DNA from: Methylocystis hirsuta
GTDB lineage: Bacteria > Pseudomonadota > Alphaproteobacteria > Rhizobiales > Beijerinckiaceae
Direction: 5' to 3'
Length of the DNA: 64,000 bases
NCBI RefSeq assembly: GCF_003722355.1
Contig: NZ_QWDD01000001.1
Coordinates: 3,091,001-3,155,000, forward strand
The notes beneath the pieces are model-generated. The model was given only the letters and a program-made list of their open reading frames with translations, searched no databases and was not told where the DNA came from. Positions 28,199 to 35,974 of this stretch are shown here, piece after piece; position 1 is the stretch's first letter; each line of letters begins with the position of its first letter. A program made the translations under genes and the position numbers.

Positions 28199-28276
28199 AT
28201 GCAGTATCTTATCCCGGGACTCATGCTCGCTATCGTCGTCGGCGGCGCTCTCGTCGCGATGCGGATTGGCAAGTAA
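28199..28276 (+). CDS. 25-residue single-span membrane peptide
   Basis: The frame from ATG 28199 to TAA 28276 encodes 25 residues that are nearly all one hydrophobic helix (YLIPGLMLAIVVGGALVAM) ending Arg-Ile-Gly-Lys. A very strong ribosome binding site (GGGAGGAA) lies seven bases upstream. TTGACA at 28110-28115 may be a -35 box, though no good -10 is seen. Small membrane subunits such as KdpF or CydX have this form, but no partner genes for those complexes are nearby. Two inverted repeats follow the stop. No family recognised. Confidence 0.6.
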   Translation: MQYLIPGLMLAIVVGGALVAMRIGK

Positions 28277-28289
28277 GCTCAAGAAAGCA

Positions 28290-28366
28290 GGACGTTTACG
28301 TCCCATACGGTCCGTTGGCGGGCAGCTGCTTGGCCTGAGCGCCAGCGGTATTACGCCAACGGACCG
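28290..28366. terminator. Paired inverted repeats downstream of the small membrane peptide
   Basis: A small hairpin GGACG-TTTA-CGTCC at 28290-28303 is followed by a perfect 13-bp inverted repeat: CGGTCCGTTGGCG at 28308-28320 and CGCCAACGGACCG at 28354-28366, with a 33-base spacer. No T-run follows, so this is not a classic intrinsic terminator. It could end the small transcript, be a protein-binding site, or form part of a small RNA. Confidence 0.5.
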
Positions 28367-28428
28367 CTGATTTGGTTCAGCTCTAGCTTGCCGCAGCGGC
28401 GAGAAATTTTCCTTATTAGCCGTTCGGA

Positions 28429-30690
28429 CTACTCCGCCGCGAGCGCTTGCGGCGGCGGAAACGCGATTTCGATCAGCGTGCCCTCATTGTGACGGCTCTT
28501 AATGCTGAATGAGGCGTGATTCGCCTCGATCAAGGCCTTTGTCAGCGGCAGTCCAAGCCCCGTTCCGCTCGCCTTGCGCGAAGCGCCGACCTGTCGGAAC
28601 GGCTCCAAGGCCGTTGCGACATCCTCCTCCGACATGCCGACCCCAGTGTCTTTGACGCGGATGACGACAGAGCCGGCGTCGTTCAGCGCGCTCGACACGA
28701 TGACCTGACCGCCCGGCTCGTTGAACTTCACCGCATTCGACAGAAGATTGAGAAGAATCTGCTTGAGCGAGCGCGCATCGGCGCGCAGCGGCGGCAGGCC
28801 CGCCGCAAGCGCGAGACGCATGACGACGCGCCCCTGATTGGCTTGGGCCTGCATGATCGAGGCGCATTCGGCGATCGCTGCATTGGCGTCAACGCGCGAG
28901 AAGGACAGCTCCATCTTGCCAGCTTCGATCTTCGAGAGATCCAAAAGATCGTTGACGAGGGATAAGACATGCGCGCCGGAAGCGCGGATGTCCTTCAAAT
29001 ATTCCTTGTAGCGGGGAGAGCCGATCGGCCCGAGACGCTCCTCCATCATCACTTCCGCAAAGCCCATGATGGCGTTCAGCGGGGTGCGAATCTCATGCGA
29101 TACGCGGGTCAGGAAATCGGACTTCGCCGCATTGGCGCTTTCGGCGGCAAGACGCGCCGCTTCAAGTGCGCGGTCATCCGCGGATGCGGCCTCCCGAGGC
29201 TCGGCGGAAACCAATATCATCGGCTTTCCATCGACGGAGACCCGGCGCAGGATGAGATCGACGGGGAAGCTGCCGCGCAGCGGCGCTGCGGTCAGCGATA
29301 CTCGCGCGTGGGCATGCGGCTGGTCGTTAGAAAAACGCTGACTGAGAATTTTCGCGTCGGATGGGCTGAGCAAAGACGTGAGGTTGCGGCTCTCCAGCGC
29401 GGGCGCCTCTGTCCCGAAGCAAGCCGCGAACGGCGCGTTGGCTCTCACGACCATCCCGTCGGCCGCCACGATCGCAATCGGCGCGCGCGAGAGGTCGAAA
29501 GCCGCGCCAAGCAGCGCGCTCTCGGACTTCGCCCGCGCAAGCTTTTCTTCGAACGCGCGCGCGAGCGCCAGGGCGCTTTGCTCCGGGCCCGCCCCAAGGA
29601 GCTCGATATTGGGACGCGTCGGCGCCGCTTGCGCGTCAGGCTCGGGCTCCGACGGCGCGGCGGCCTCCGCTGCGGGGATGACGAGATCGCCTTCCGTGAG
29701 CGCCCGCGCGATTTCGTCAAACGCCAGGCGTTCGCTCGAACTGAGCGACTCTCGCACATCGACGCGCGCCGAAGCCGGCGCGCGCAGCATCACGACATTG
29801 TCGGACGACGGCTCGAAGGATTTCTCTTCAGAACTCGAACCGGAAACGGTCGCCGCAGCGGGTTCGGCGACTCGCCCGCGATCAATGTGCAACACGCCAT
29901 AGCCCTGATAGCCGAGAAACCGCCCCGCGGAATCCGTCATCTGCAGAGCGCCGAGCGTCGTCGGCACACATCCGGCGTCGCCTTCCAAGGGCCACTCGAC
30001 CTCGACGCCGCTCCATGCGCAGCGCGAGGCGACGGCGCGGGCAAATGCGGCGTCGAGCGTAAGGGCATGCGTGGCGTCCTGCACTGAGCGGCCGAGGATG
30101 TCGGCGGCCTTTTCGCCCACCACGTCGGCGAGCGTGCGGGTCACGTCGGTGAACCGTCCCGCCGCGTCGGTCTTCCATAAGAAGCGCGGGGAACGCGCGC
30201 CGTGTCGCGCCGCAAGGCGGCGGCGGAGGGCAGCCGTCGCGTCGCTGACCCGGGCGTCAGCCGAAGCGCCGGCCGCGCGCCGGTCCTGAGCTGGCGCATC
30301 CGCGCGCACGCCAAGCGCCGCGATAACGAAACAGTCGCCGCCTTCCGCGGCGAGGCTGCGGCAGAGAAAGGTGACCGTTTGCGCCTGCGCGAAAGCACGA
30401 AAGCTTAGCCGCTCAAGACGAAGACCTGGGCGGCGGCGCAGTTCGCCGACAAGCTCGGCCAGTCGTCGCGGCCCCGGATCGTCGCAGCGAAACAGCCGCT
30501 CGGCGAGCGCGCCGGCGTCTTCGCCAAAGACGGCGCGAGCCGGATCGTTCACAAACGCAATGCGCAAGGGATCGCCGCTCGCCGCGATAATCGGCGCGCC
30601 GGAGGCGTCGAGCGCGGAAAAAACAGGATCCGCCGCCACGCAAGCGGCTGCTCGCGCGTCTTCCTCGAGGTCCTGCTGCGAACCGACCAT
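28429..30690 (-). CDS. PAS-domain sensor histidine kinase, PdhS/PleC-DivJ type
   Basis: A 753-residue cytosolic-looking kinase without membrane spans. PAS-like regions lie near residues 165-230 (FLWKTDAAGRFTDVTRTL) and 390-500. The HisKA H-box is FLTRVSHEIRTPLNAIMGFA with His near residue 532. The HATPase has an N box (LLNLLSNAVKFNEPGGQV), G1 (DTGVGMSEED) and G2 (GTGLGLPLTKALIEAN). The region from the H-box to the end closely resembles, from memory, the catalytic half of Brucella PdhS, a kinase of the cell-cycle response regulator DivK. A role in asymmetric division or cell-cycle control is therefore likely but inferred. The N-terminal half is divergent, and no response regulator is adjacent. 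Confidence 0.88.
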   Translation of the reverse strand: MVGSQQDLEEDARAAACVAADPVFSALDASGAPIIAASGDPLRIAFVNDPARAVFGEDAGALAERLFRCDDPGPRRLAELVGELRRRPGLRLERLSFRAFAQAQTVTFLCRSLAAEGGDCFVIAALGVRADAPAQDRRAAGASADARVSDATAALRRRLAARHGARSPRFLWKTDAAGRFTDVTRTLADVVGEKAADILGRSVQDATHALTLDAAFARAVASRCAWSGVEVEWPLEGDAGCVPTTLGALQMTDSAGRFLGYQGYGVLHIDRGRVAEPAAATVSGSSSEEKSFEPSSDNVVMLRAPASARVDVRESLSSSERLAFDEIARALTEGDLVIPAAEAAAPSEPEPDAQAAPTRPNIELLGAGPEQSALALARAFEEKLARAKSESALLGAAFDLSRAPIAIVAADGMVVRANAPFAACFGTEAPALESRNLTSLLSPSDAKILSQRFSNDQPHAHARVSLTAAPLRGSFPVDLILRRVSVDGKPMILVSAEPREAASADDRALEAARLAAESANAAKSDFLTRVSHEIRTPLNAIMGFAEVMMEERLGPIGSPRYKEYLKDIRASGAHVLSLVNDLLDLSKIEAGKMELSFSRVDANAAIAECASIMQAQANQGRVVMRLALAAGLPPLRADARSLKQILLNLLSNAVKFNEPGGQVIVSSALNDAGSVVIRVKDTGVGMSEEDVATALEPFRQVGASRKASGTGLGLPLTKALIEANHASFSIKSRHNEGTLIEIAFPPPQALAAE

Positions 30691-31021
30691 TGCCTACCGC
30701 CTCAACCGACGGTCTCGCTCGCCGCGCGCTTCCCAGGCGTCTCGTCGGCTCGACGCTAACGGATGAAAGCAAATTAGTCGCCGCCGCGCGCAAGGTCTAT
30801 GATTGTCGCGCGTTTTTCCTAGTATTTCTACGCTTCCAGCGCTTCCGTCCCTGATCAGCGCTTCCACCCTCGATCTGCTGCGGCGCACAAATTTGTTGCA
30901 TTGCAACATCAAATCGGGCAGTATGACTGGGCGCCGGATCGTCATTGGGGCCGGGCGCGGCGCGGGTTACATATGGTTGAGCGCGGGGCTTGTTTGATTT
31001 TTCACCGCACGGAGGTGCGCC
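30691..31021. other. Promoter region between the histidine kinase and phasin genes
   Basis: About 330 bases between the divergent kinase and first phasin. It contains the 15-base palindrome at 30894-30908 and is visibly richer in A and T near 30885-30920. ACGGAGG lies six bases upstream of the phasin ATG. No gene is seen. Confidence 0.6.
30894..30908. promoter_or_regulatory. Perfect 15-base palindrome upstream of phasins, candidate PhaR operator
   Basis: TGTTGCATTGCAACA is a perfect 7-1-7 palindrome 114 bases before the first phasin ATG. PhaR-type repressors of alphaproteobacterial phasin genes bind TGC/GCA-rich dyads, so this is a plausible operator. That assignment is inference from position and composition. 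Confidence 0.5.
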
Positions 31022-31378
31022 ATGGTCGAAGCTGTCTATCAAATTCCCACTGAAGTCCGCGATTTTGCGGAGAAGAGCGTCGAACAGGCGCGCAAGGCCT
31101 TTGAAGGTTTCGCCGGAGCCGCGCAGAAGGCGCTGGACACTTCGGCGGACCTGCCGTTCGGGCTGCCGAGCGCCAAGGACGTTAGCGCCAAGGCCCTGTC
31201 TTTTGCCGAGGCCAATGTCAACGCGGCCTTCGATCTGGCCCAGAAGCTCGTCCACGCCAAGGACCCGCAGGAAGTTTTCAAGCTTCAGTCGGAGTTCGTG
31301 CAGGCGCAGCTGCGAGCGATTCAGGAGCAGACCACGGAGCTTGGCGCGAGCCTTCAGCGCTCGACGACGAAGTCCTAA
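31022..31378 (+). CDS. Phasin (PHA granule-associated protein)
   Basis: A 118-residue, almost fully helical amphipathic protein of the Phasin_2 type: VEQARKAFEGFAGAAQKALD, then FAEANVNAAFDLAQKLVHAKDPQEVFKLQSEFVQAQLRA. Phasins coat polyhydroxyalkanoate granules and control their size and number. ACGGAGG precedes the ATG. It is followed after 14 bases by a second phasin, so the two form an operon, probably controlled through the palindrome at 30894. Confidence 0.94.
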   Translation: MVEAVYQIPTEVRDFAEKSVEQARKAFEGFAGAAQKALDTSADLPFGLPSAKDVSAKALSFAEANVNAAFDLAQKLVHAKDPQEVFKLQSEFVQAQLRAIQEQTTELGASLQRSTTKS

Positions 31379-31392
31379 CGGGGAGAAGCTCA

Positions 31393-31860
31393 ATGGCCAA
31401 TCCGCAGAACGGTTCCTCCAAGCCAAAGGCCCCCGAAACGAAACGCCCTGCCCCCAGCGTTCCGGAGACCGAGGCGGCTCAGACGGTGAGCAAAGCTGTC
31501 AGCCAAGAGCCTGCGCCCGCCGCCGTTGAAGCGCAGACGCCGGCGCTTGTGGCGGCTCCGTCTACAGCGCTCGCGATCTCCAAACCGCCAAAGCCCGCCG
31601 AAAGCGAGGCCGAAGGATTCGACCCTGCCCTCTGGCAGCAGAAGTCGATCGATCTCTGGGCGGAAAACGCCACAGCGGTCCTCGACTTCGCCGAGCGGCT
31701 CGCCAACGCCAAGACGATCGACGAGGTGACGACTCTTCAGTCGCGTTTCGTGAGCGACCGGCTTGACGCGCTGCTGCGGCAGTCGACCGAATTGATGACG
31801 CTCGCGCAACGTCTGCTGAACTTTTCCATCGCGCCGATCTACGGCGCGCGCGCGGCGTAA
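31393..31860 (+). CDS. Phasin with Ala/Pro-rich N-terminal extension
   Basis: A 155-residue second phasin. The first 70 residues are Ala/Pro/Thr/Lys-rich and look disordered. The C-terminal half repeats the phasin pattern (FAERLANAKTIDEVTTLQSR, then FVSDRLDALLRQSTELMTLA), similar to its neighbour, which suggests duplication. GGGAGAAG lies upstream. The disordered extension may mediate partner or DNA contact, as the Ala/Pro/Lys-rich tails of some granule proteins do (inference). Confidence 0.9.
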   Translation: MANPQNGSSKPKAPETKRPAPSVPETEAAQTVSKAVSQEPAPAAVEAQTPALVAAPSTALAISKPPKPAESEAEGFDPALWQQKSIDLWAENATAVLDFAERLANAKTIDEVTTLQSRFVSDRLDALLRQSTELMTLAQRLLNFSIAPIYGARAA

Positions 31861-31884
31861 CGCGAAAATTGAGTTGATGTTAAG

Positions 31885-31922
31885 AAGAGCGCCGCGGGCG
31901 ATGTCGCGGCGCTCTTTCTTTT
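31885..31922 (+). terminator. Intrinsic terminator of the phasin operon
   Basis: Perfect 12-bp stem AAGAGCGCCGCG / CGCGGCGCTCTT with an 8-base loop, followed by TCTTTT. It lies 24 bases after the second phasin stop and reaches into the stop codon of convergent aroE. There is no T-run on the other strand, so it acts rightward only. Confidence 0.92.
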
Positions 31923-32763
31923 ATAGCGTTGCGACGATCATGGCGCGCAGCGCCGGCGTCACGTCCGGCATCACGCCGGTCCAGTCGCGAAACGCCGGGC
32001 GCGCCTGATGCAGCAGCATGCCGAGCCCATCGACGGGAGTCGCGCCATGTTTGCGGGCAGCCGCCAACAATGGCGTCTCCAGCGGCGCATAAACGATGTC
32101 GGCGACGAGCGCCGATTTTGGCAATGCCGCGAGCGACAGTTCCAGCGGCGGTTGGCCGACCATGCCCTGGCTCGTCGCATTGACGAGAAGCCCCGCTCCG
32201 GCGAGCCCCGCCTCGCGTTCGTCCCAGCGCAGGGCCGATACGCGCGGGCCAAAGTCGGCCGCGAGAATTTCCGCGCGCGCCAGTGTGCGGTTGAACAGAC
32301 GAATCTCGCGCGCGCCGGCCTCAAGCAAGCCGTGAACGATCGCGCGCGCCCCGCCGCCGGCGCCGATGATAACGCAGGGCGCGTTCTCGGCGCGCCAAAG
32401 GGGCGCCGCCTCATAAAGCGACGCGATGAACCCATAGCCGTCGTAATTGCGGCCGCTCAAAACGCCGTTCTTGTCGACGACAACACAGTTGACCGCCCCG
32501 ATTTGCGCCGCCGAGTCATCGACATGATCGAGAAACTGCAGCGCCGTCTCCTTATGCGGAATCGTGAGGTTGCAGCCGGCGAAGCCGAGCGCCGGCATGG
32601 CGCGCAACGCCGCCTCCAGCCGGCCGGGCTCGACCGGCAGCGGCGCGTAGCAGCCCTCGAGTCCATAATGCGCGAACCAGTGATTATGGATTTTCGGCGA
32701 GCGCGAATGCGCGATCGGCCAGCCCATGACTCCGGCGAGAACAAAGCGATGGCCGTTCGTCAT
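31921..32763 (-). CDS. aroE: Shikimate dehydrogenase
   Basis: NADP-dependent reduction of 3-dehydroshikimate in the chorismate pathway. The 280 residues have the substrate motif GWPIAHSRSPKIHNHWF, the catalytic Lys in NLTIPHKE, the cofactor motif IIGAGGGARAIVHGLL and FNRT, and the late DIVYAPLETPLLAAARKHG. Full length. It lies 15 bases downstream of the acyP stop and may be read from the acyP-panC operon. Confidence 0.96.
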   Translation of the reverse strand: MTNGHRFVLAGVMGWPIAHSRSPKIHNHWFAHYGLEGCYAPLPVEPGRLEAALRAMPALGFAGCNLTIPHKETALQFLDHVDDSAAQIGAVNCVVVDKNGVLSGRNYDGYGFIASLYEAAPLWRAENAPCVIIGAGGGARAIVHGLLEAGAREIRLFNRTLARAEILAADFGPRVSALRWDEREAGLAGAGLLVNATSQGMVGQPPLELSLAALPKSALVADIVYAPLETPLLAAARKHGATPVDGLGMLLHQARPAFRDWTGVMPDVTPALRAMIVATL

Positions 32764-32778
32764 ATTCTCGTCTCCAGC

Positions 32779-33078
32779 TCACGCGTCAGGGGCGACGGAA
32801 AATCCCGCGCCGCAAAACGCCACGAGCGCGGCTTCATCCGCCGGCTCCTCGCGCAGCGCGTCGACTCGCGCGAGCCGTGGGCCCCGGCGCGCCGCAGCGA
32901 TAAGCGCGGCGAGCGCCGGGCGCGGCCCAGAGACGACCGACTCGACCGCGCCGTCGCGCCTGTTGCGCGCCCAGCCGGTGAGATCGAGCGCGAGCGCCTC
33001 ACGCACGAGAAAGGCGCGATAGCCGACGCCCTGCACCCGGCCTTCGATGAAAAGGCGTATGATCTCCCGATCGCTCAT
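32779..33078 (-). CDS. acyP: Acylphosphatase
   Basis: A 99-residue alpha/beta sandwich that hydrolyses acyl phosphates. Catalytic Arg is in EGRVQGVGYRAF and the catalytic Asn in GWARNRRDGAVE. The ATG at 33078 overlaps the panC stop (ATGA), which fixes the start; a longer frame running back through panC is a shadow. Confidence 0.94.
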   Translation of the reverse strand: MSDREIIRLFIEGRVQGVGYRAFLVREALALDLTGWARNRRDGAVESVVSGPRPALAALIAAARRGPRLARVDALREEPADEAALVAFCGAGFSVAPDA

Positions 33079-33932
33079 GATTGAACCGCGATATTGTCGA
33101 TGAGCCGCGTCGCGCCGAGCTTCGCCGCGACGAGCAGACGCATGGGACCACCCGCAAGAGAGGAGACCGGGGCGAGCGTCTCGGCATGCCGCGCTTCGAG
33201 ATAGTCGACCTCGAATCCGGCAACGGTCAGCGCGTCCCGCGCCGCGCCCGTCGCAGCGCCGATGTTCTCGCCCTTCAGGATGTGCCGGGCCGCTTCGCTC
33301 ATTTCGCCGTGCAACTGCTTTGCGCGCTCGCGGTCCTCGCGGGAGAGATAGACGTTGCGCGAAGACATGGCGAGGCCGTCGGCCTCGCGCAGAGTCGGCG
33401 CGCCGAGAATTTCGGTCGCGATGTCGAGATCGCGCGCGAGACGCTTGATCACCAGGAGCTGCTGATAGTCCTTCTCGCCAAAGACCGCGACGTCGGCCTG
33501 CGCCTGATTGAGCAGCTTCGTCACCACCGTCGCCACGCCGGAAAAATGCGTCGGACGAAATCGGTCTTCGAGGTCGGCGGTCGCCGGCCCCTCCAACACG
33601 ACTTTCGTCGAAAAGCCTGGGGGATAGATCTCGTCGACCGAAGGCGCGAAGACGAGATCCGCGGCGACGCTGCAAAGCTTCTCGACATCCGCCGCAAGCG
33701 TGCGCGGATAGCGGGCGAAATCTTCATTCGGGCCGAACTGCGCAGGGTTGACGAAAATCGTGACGATGACGCGGTCCGCCGCCTGCCGCGCCGCGTCCAC
33801 GAGCGACAGATGGCCGGCGTGGAGCGCGCCCATCGTCGGCACAAGGCCGATGCGCTCGCCGGCGGCGCGACGCGCGCGGACATAGCGGCGCAGTTCGTCG
33901 ACCGCGCCGACGATCGGCGTTTTTGCATTCAT
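33075..33932 (-). CDS. panC: Pantothenate synthetase
   Basis: ATP-dependent condensation of pantoate and beta-alanine to pantothenate, on the way to coenzyme A. The 285 residues show the HIGH-type motif LHAGHLSLV, TIFVNPAQFGPNEDF, VFGEKDYQQLLVIKRL and SSRNVYLS. Full length. It overlaps both neighbours by four bases. Confidence 0.97.
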   Translation of the reverse strand: MNAKTPIVGAVDELRRYVRARRAAGERIGLVPTMGALHAGHLSLVDAARQAADRVIVTIFVNPAQFGPNEDFARYPRTLAADVEKLCSVAADLVFAPSVDEIYPPGFSTKVVLEGPATADLEDRFRPTHFSGVATVVTKLLNQAQADVAVFGEKDYQQLLVIKRLARDLDIATEILGAPTLREADGLAMSSRNVYLSREDRERAKQLHGEMSEAARHILKGENIGAATGAARDALTVAGFEVDYLEARHAETLAPVSSLAGGPMRLLVAAKLGATRLIDNIAVQS

Positions 33933-34381
33933 GATCGTCGCCCTGATTGCCGAGCGGAAAGCAGGCTCGATAGATAGTCGACATACTGGCCGGGCAGCGA
34001 TTGCGCCCGCGCCGCGGCGATGACCCCCTCGAAATAGAGGCGGGGCGCCGCGCCAAGATCTGGCCGCGCGCCGACATAGGTCAGCGCGAGGACCGAGCCG
34101 ACCGGTTCGCGCAGAATCGGCAAATTTTTCTTGGCGTAAAGACCACGGGCGACGTCTTCATAGCGATCGAGCGCGGCGACGTCGCCGACCGCGACGTCCC
34201 ACAGCACGCCATGAACGCTCATGCGGCGGTCCGGCGCGACGCTGACAAAGCCTGAAGGCATGAGAATTGTCCTGAAGCCGGCAAGCCGTCCCCGCCCGAG
34301 CAGCCGCGATCGCGGACAGCGACCCGCCATGGCGGCGGCGTCCATGTTGGAGCCATAGGCGAAGTAGAGCGGCACGCGCAA
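33929..34381 (-). CDS. Gamma-glutamylcyclotransferase-like protein (AIG2/GGCT fold)
   Basis: A 150-residue protein with the family motif LYFAYGSNMD, followed by GFRTILMP and LDRYEDVARGLY, where the Glu in RYEDV is the expected catalytic acid. Some homologs make 5-oxoproline from gamma-glutamyl peptides, which would tie in with the pxpABC operon 6 kb away (inference). First gene of the GGCT-panC-acyP group; its stop overlaps panC. It is divergent from tRNA-Ser. Confidence 0.87.
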   Translation of the reverse strand: MRVPLYFAYGSNMDAAAMAGRCPRSRLLGRGRLAGFRTILMPSGFVSVAPDRRMSVHGVLWDVAVGDVAALDRYEDVARGLYAKKNLPILREPVGSVLALTYVGARPDLGAAPRLYFEGVIAAARAQSLPGQYVDYLSSLLSARQSGRRS

Positions 34382-34427
34382 ATCCGGGTCGCGAAAAAGA
34401 CGACGCGTGCTATATCACGACGAACGC

Positions 34428-34517
34428 GGAAGGGTGGCCGAGTGGTTTAAGGCACCGGTCTTGAAAACCGGCGTGGGGGCGACTCCACCGTGGGTTCGAA
34501 TCCCACCCCTTCCGCCA
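34428..34517 (+). tRNA. tRNA-Ser (anticodon TGA)
   Basis: Class II tRNA of 90 bases with a long variable arm and encoded CCA. Acceptor arms GGAAGGG and CCCTTCC pair perfectly. The anticodon loop CTTGAAA carries TGA, the variable arm is around GTGGGGGCGACTCCAC, and the T loop is GGTTCGAATCC. It reads UCA and UCG codons. Its last 12 bases recur at 39496-39507. Confidence 0.96.
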
Positions 34518-34600
34518 AATCAACGCCAGACCCGCCACCACAATCGATTTTTGGCCGGCGCCATATCGCCTTTAGGCGACTCTTCGGCGGGATAGAAATG

Positions 34601-34616
34601 AGCGATATTATCGCTT
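34601..34616. promoter_or_regulatory. Palindromic operator 1 of the toxin-antitoxin operon
   Basis: AGCGATATTATCGCT is a perfect 6-3-6 palindrome. It is repeated at 34634-34650, with centres 34 bases apart, about three helical turns. Placement upstream of a toxin-antitoxin pair suggests autoregulation by the antitoxin. Confidence 0.7.
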
Positions 34617-34633
34617 GAAGATTCGGGACGGCT

Positions 34634-34650
34634 AAGCGATATTATCGCTT
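34634..34650. promoter_or_regulatory. Palindromic operator 2, abutting the toxin start
   Basis: AAGCGATATTATCGCTT, a perfect 7-3-7 palindrome, ends at 34650 directly before the GTG start codon of the toxin at 34651. There is no room for a separate ribosome binding site. Confidence 0.72.
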
Positions 34651-34902
34651 GTGAAGACGATCATCCTCACGCTGAGCGCCGCGAAAGATCTCGATGCCCT
34701 TCCCCGCGACGCGCGCGAGCAGGTGGAAGCTGGGCTTCACCGCTACGCTGTGACGGGTCAAGGCGACGTGCAAGCCCTTCAAGGCCGCGACGGCTATCGC
34801 CTCCGCATTGGCGGCTACCGGGTGATCTTCGATGAGGATGCAACCTCGGTTCTGGCGATCTACATCGGACGCCGGGCCACGACGACTTACAAGAGGAGCT
34901 AA
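34651..34902 (+). CDS. RelE/ParE-family toxin
   Basis: An 83-residue protein of the RelE superfamily, whose members cleave mRNA at the ribosome. It opens with a beta strand (TIILTLSAAKDLDALP), then an amphipathic helix pair and the typical core GYRLRIGGYRVIFDEDAT...VLAIYIGRR. The GTG at 34651 starts immediately after an operator palindrome without a Shine-Dalgarno sequence, so translation may be weak or leaderless. The antitoxin follows after four bases, the toxin-first order used by HigBA-like modules. Confidence 0.88.
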   Translation: MKTIILTLSAAKDLDALPRDAREQVEAGLHRYAVTGQGDVQALQGRDGYRLRIGGYRVIFDEDATSVLAIYIGRRATTTYKRS

Positions 34903-34906
34903 GGCT

Positions 34907-35290
34907 ATGAGCGCGCCACAAATCATTCGGACGCCCAGCGGCGAAGAGCTGGTGGTGTTGCCCCGGGCCGAATATGAGGCCCTCCTCGACCGCGCCGAGC
35001 ACCAGGCCGAGGATGCCGACGACATCGCCATTTACGATGCACGGAAGGCCGAATTGGCAGCTGGCGGCGTCGTGCTGCCCCCGGAGGTCAGTGCGGCGAT
35101 CCTTCGAGGTGAGAGTCGCTTGAAAGCCATCCGCAACTGGCGCGGCGAAACGCAACTCCATTTGAATTTAAAAACAGGCATCAGTCAGGGCTACCTGTCC
35201 GATCTCGAAAGTGGCCGCCGTACGGGAACCCCCGAGACCATCGCGAAGCTCGCGCAGGCTTTGAATGTGCCGGTGGAGTGGCTTTCGTAA
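34907..35290 (+). CDS. HTH (Xre-type) antitoxin
   Basis: A 127-residue antitoxin. The N-terminal part IIRTPSGEELVVLPRAEYEALLDRA resembles Phd-type toxin-neutralising segments. The C-terminal Xre helix-turn-helix is LNLKTGISQGYLSDLESGRR...TIAKLAQALNVPVEWL. AAGAGGAG precedes the ATG at 34907. It probably binds the two palindromes upstream of the toxin. The longer open frame from 34832 overlaps the toxin and is not needed. Confidence 0.88.
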   Translation: MSAPQIIRTPSGEELVVLPRAEYEALLDRAEHQAEDADDIAIYDARKAELAAGGVVLPPEVSAAILRGESRLKAIRNWRGETQLHLNLKTGISQGYLSDLESGRRTGTPETIAKLAQALNVPVEWLS

Positions 35291-35440
35291 ACGATATCGC
35301 ATGCCTCAATATCGCTCTCTCATCGTGCGGATTTTCTATCAAACTGAGCGACATGCCAACGACTCGAAAGCGGACTGGCGGCCAACCGCCAATCTTAAAC
35401 GCCTCGTCAGCGACCAATGGCGCAAACAGGGAGTCTCCAC

Positions 35441-35974
35441 TTACTGATGTGGCTCCCATTCTTTTCGCAGGATCGCGTACTGCATCGTGTTCTCAAAGAT
35501 CGGATCGCCGTCGTCGTCTTTTTTGAACGACACGAACTCCTTGAACAGCCCTTCCTTCCGCATTCCCAATCTCTCACACAGACGCTGCGACGCGATGTTG
35601 TGGTCCTCCACATAGGCGTAGAGGCGGCGAGCTTGTTTGACGGTGAACAGATACGCAAACAGGGCTCGCGCGGCCTCGGAAGCAAACCCCGCTCCGCCGA
35701 AACCCGCATTAAAATTCCACCCGACTGAGAAGGTGTCCTCTTCGGGCAGGGCGAACACGTCACCAATGAGTTTGCCTGAATCTCTCAAGCATACGGCGAT
35801 ATGCTCCTCGCTTCTGCTTCGCTCTTCCGCCTCCGCCTCTGCCGCGCTCATATCCGCGAGCTTGAGAGAAAGGAAACAGCTCGCCACAGGTTCATGCAAA
35901 TAGGCGAGCAGATCGGCGGCGTCCGCCTTCCGAAAATTTCTCAGGACAACTCTGTCGGTTTCAATAGCGTCCAT
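35441..35974 (-). CDS. GNAT-family N-acetyltransferase
   Basis: A 177-residue acetyltransferase of the RimJ/RimL group: TDRVVLRNFRKADAADLLAY at the start, the acetyl-CoA motif GFGGAGFASEAARALFAYLF, and DHNIASQRLCERLGMRKEG late. Substrate unknown. It is convergent with the antitoxin gene and lies in the accessory stretch after tRNA-Ser. Confidence 0.9.
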   Translation of the reverse strand: MDAIETDRVVLRNFRKADAADLLAYLHEPVASCFLSLKLADMSAAEAEAEERSRSEEHIAVCLRDSGKLIGDVFALPEEDTFSVGWNFNAGFGGAGFASEAARALFAYLFTVKQARRLYAYVEDHNIASQRLCERLGMRKEGLFKEFVSFKKDDDGDPIFENTMQYAILRKEWEPHQ

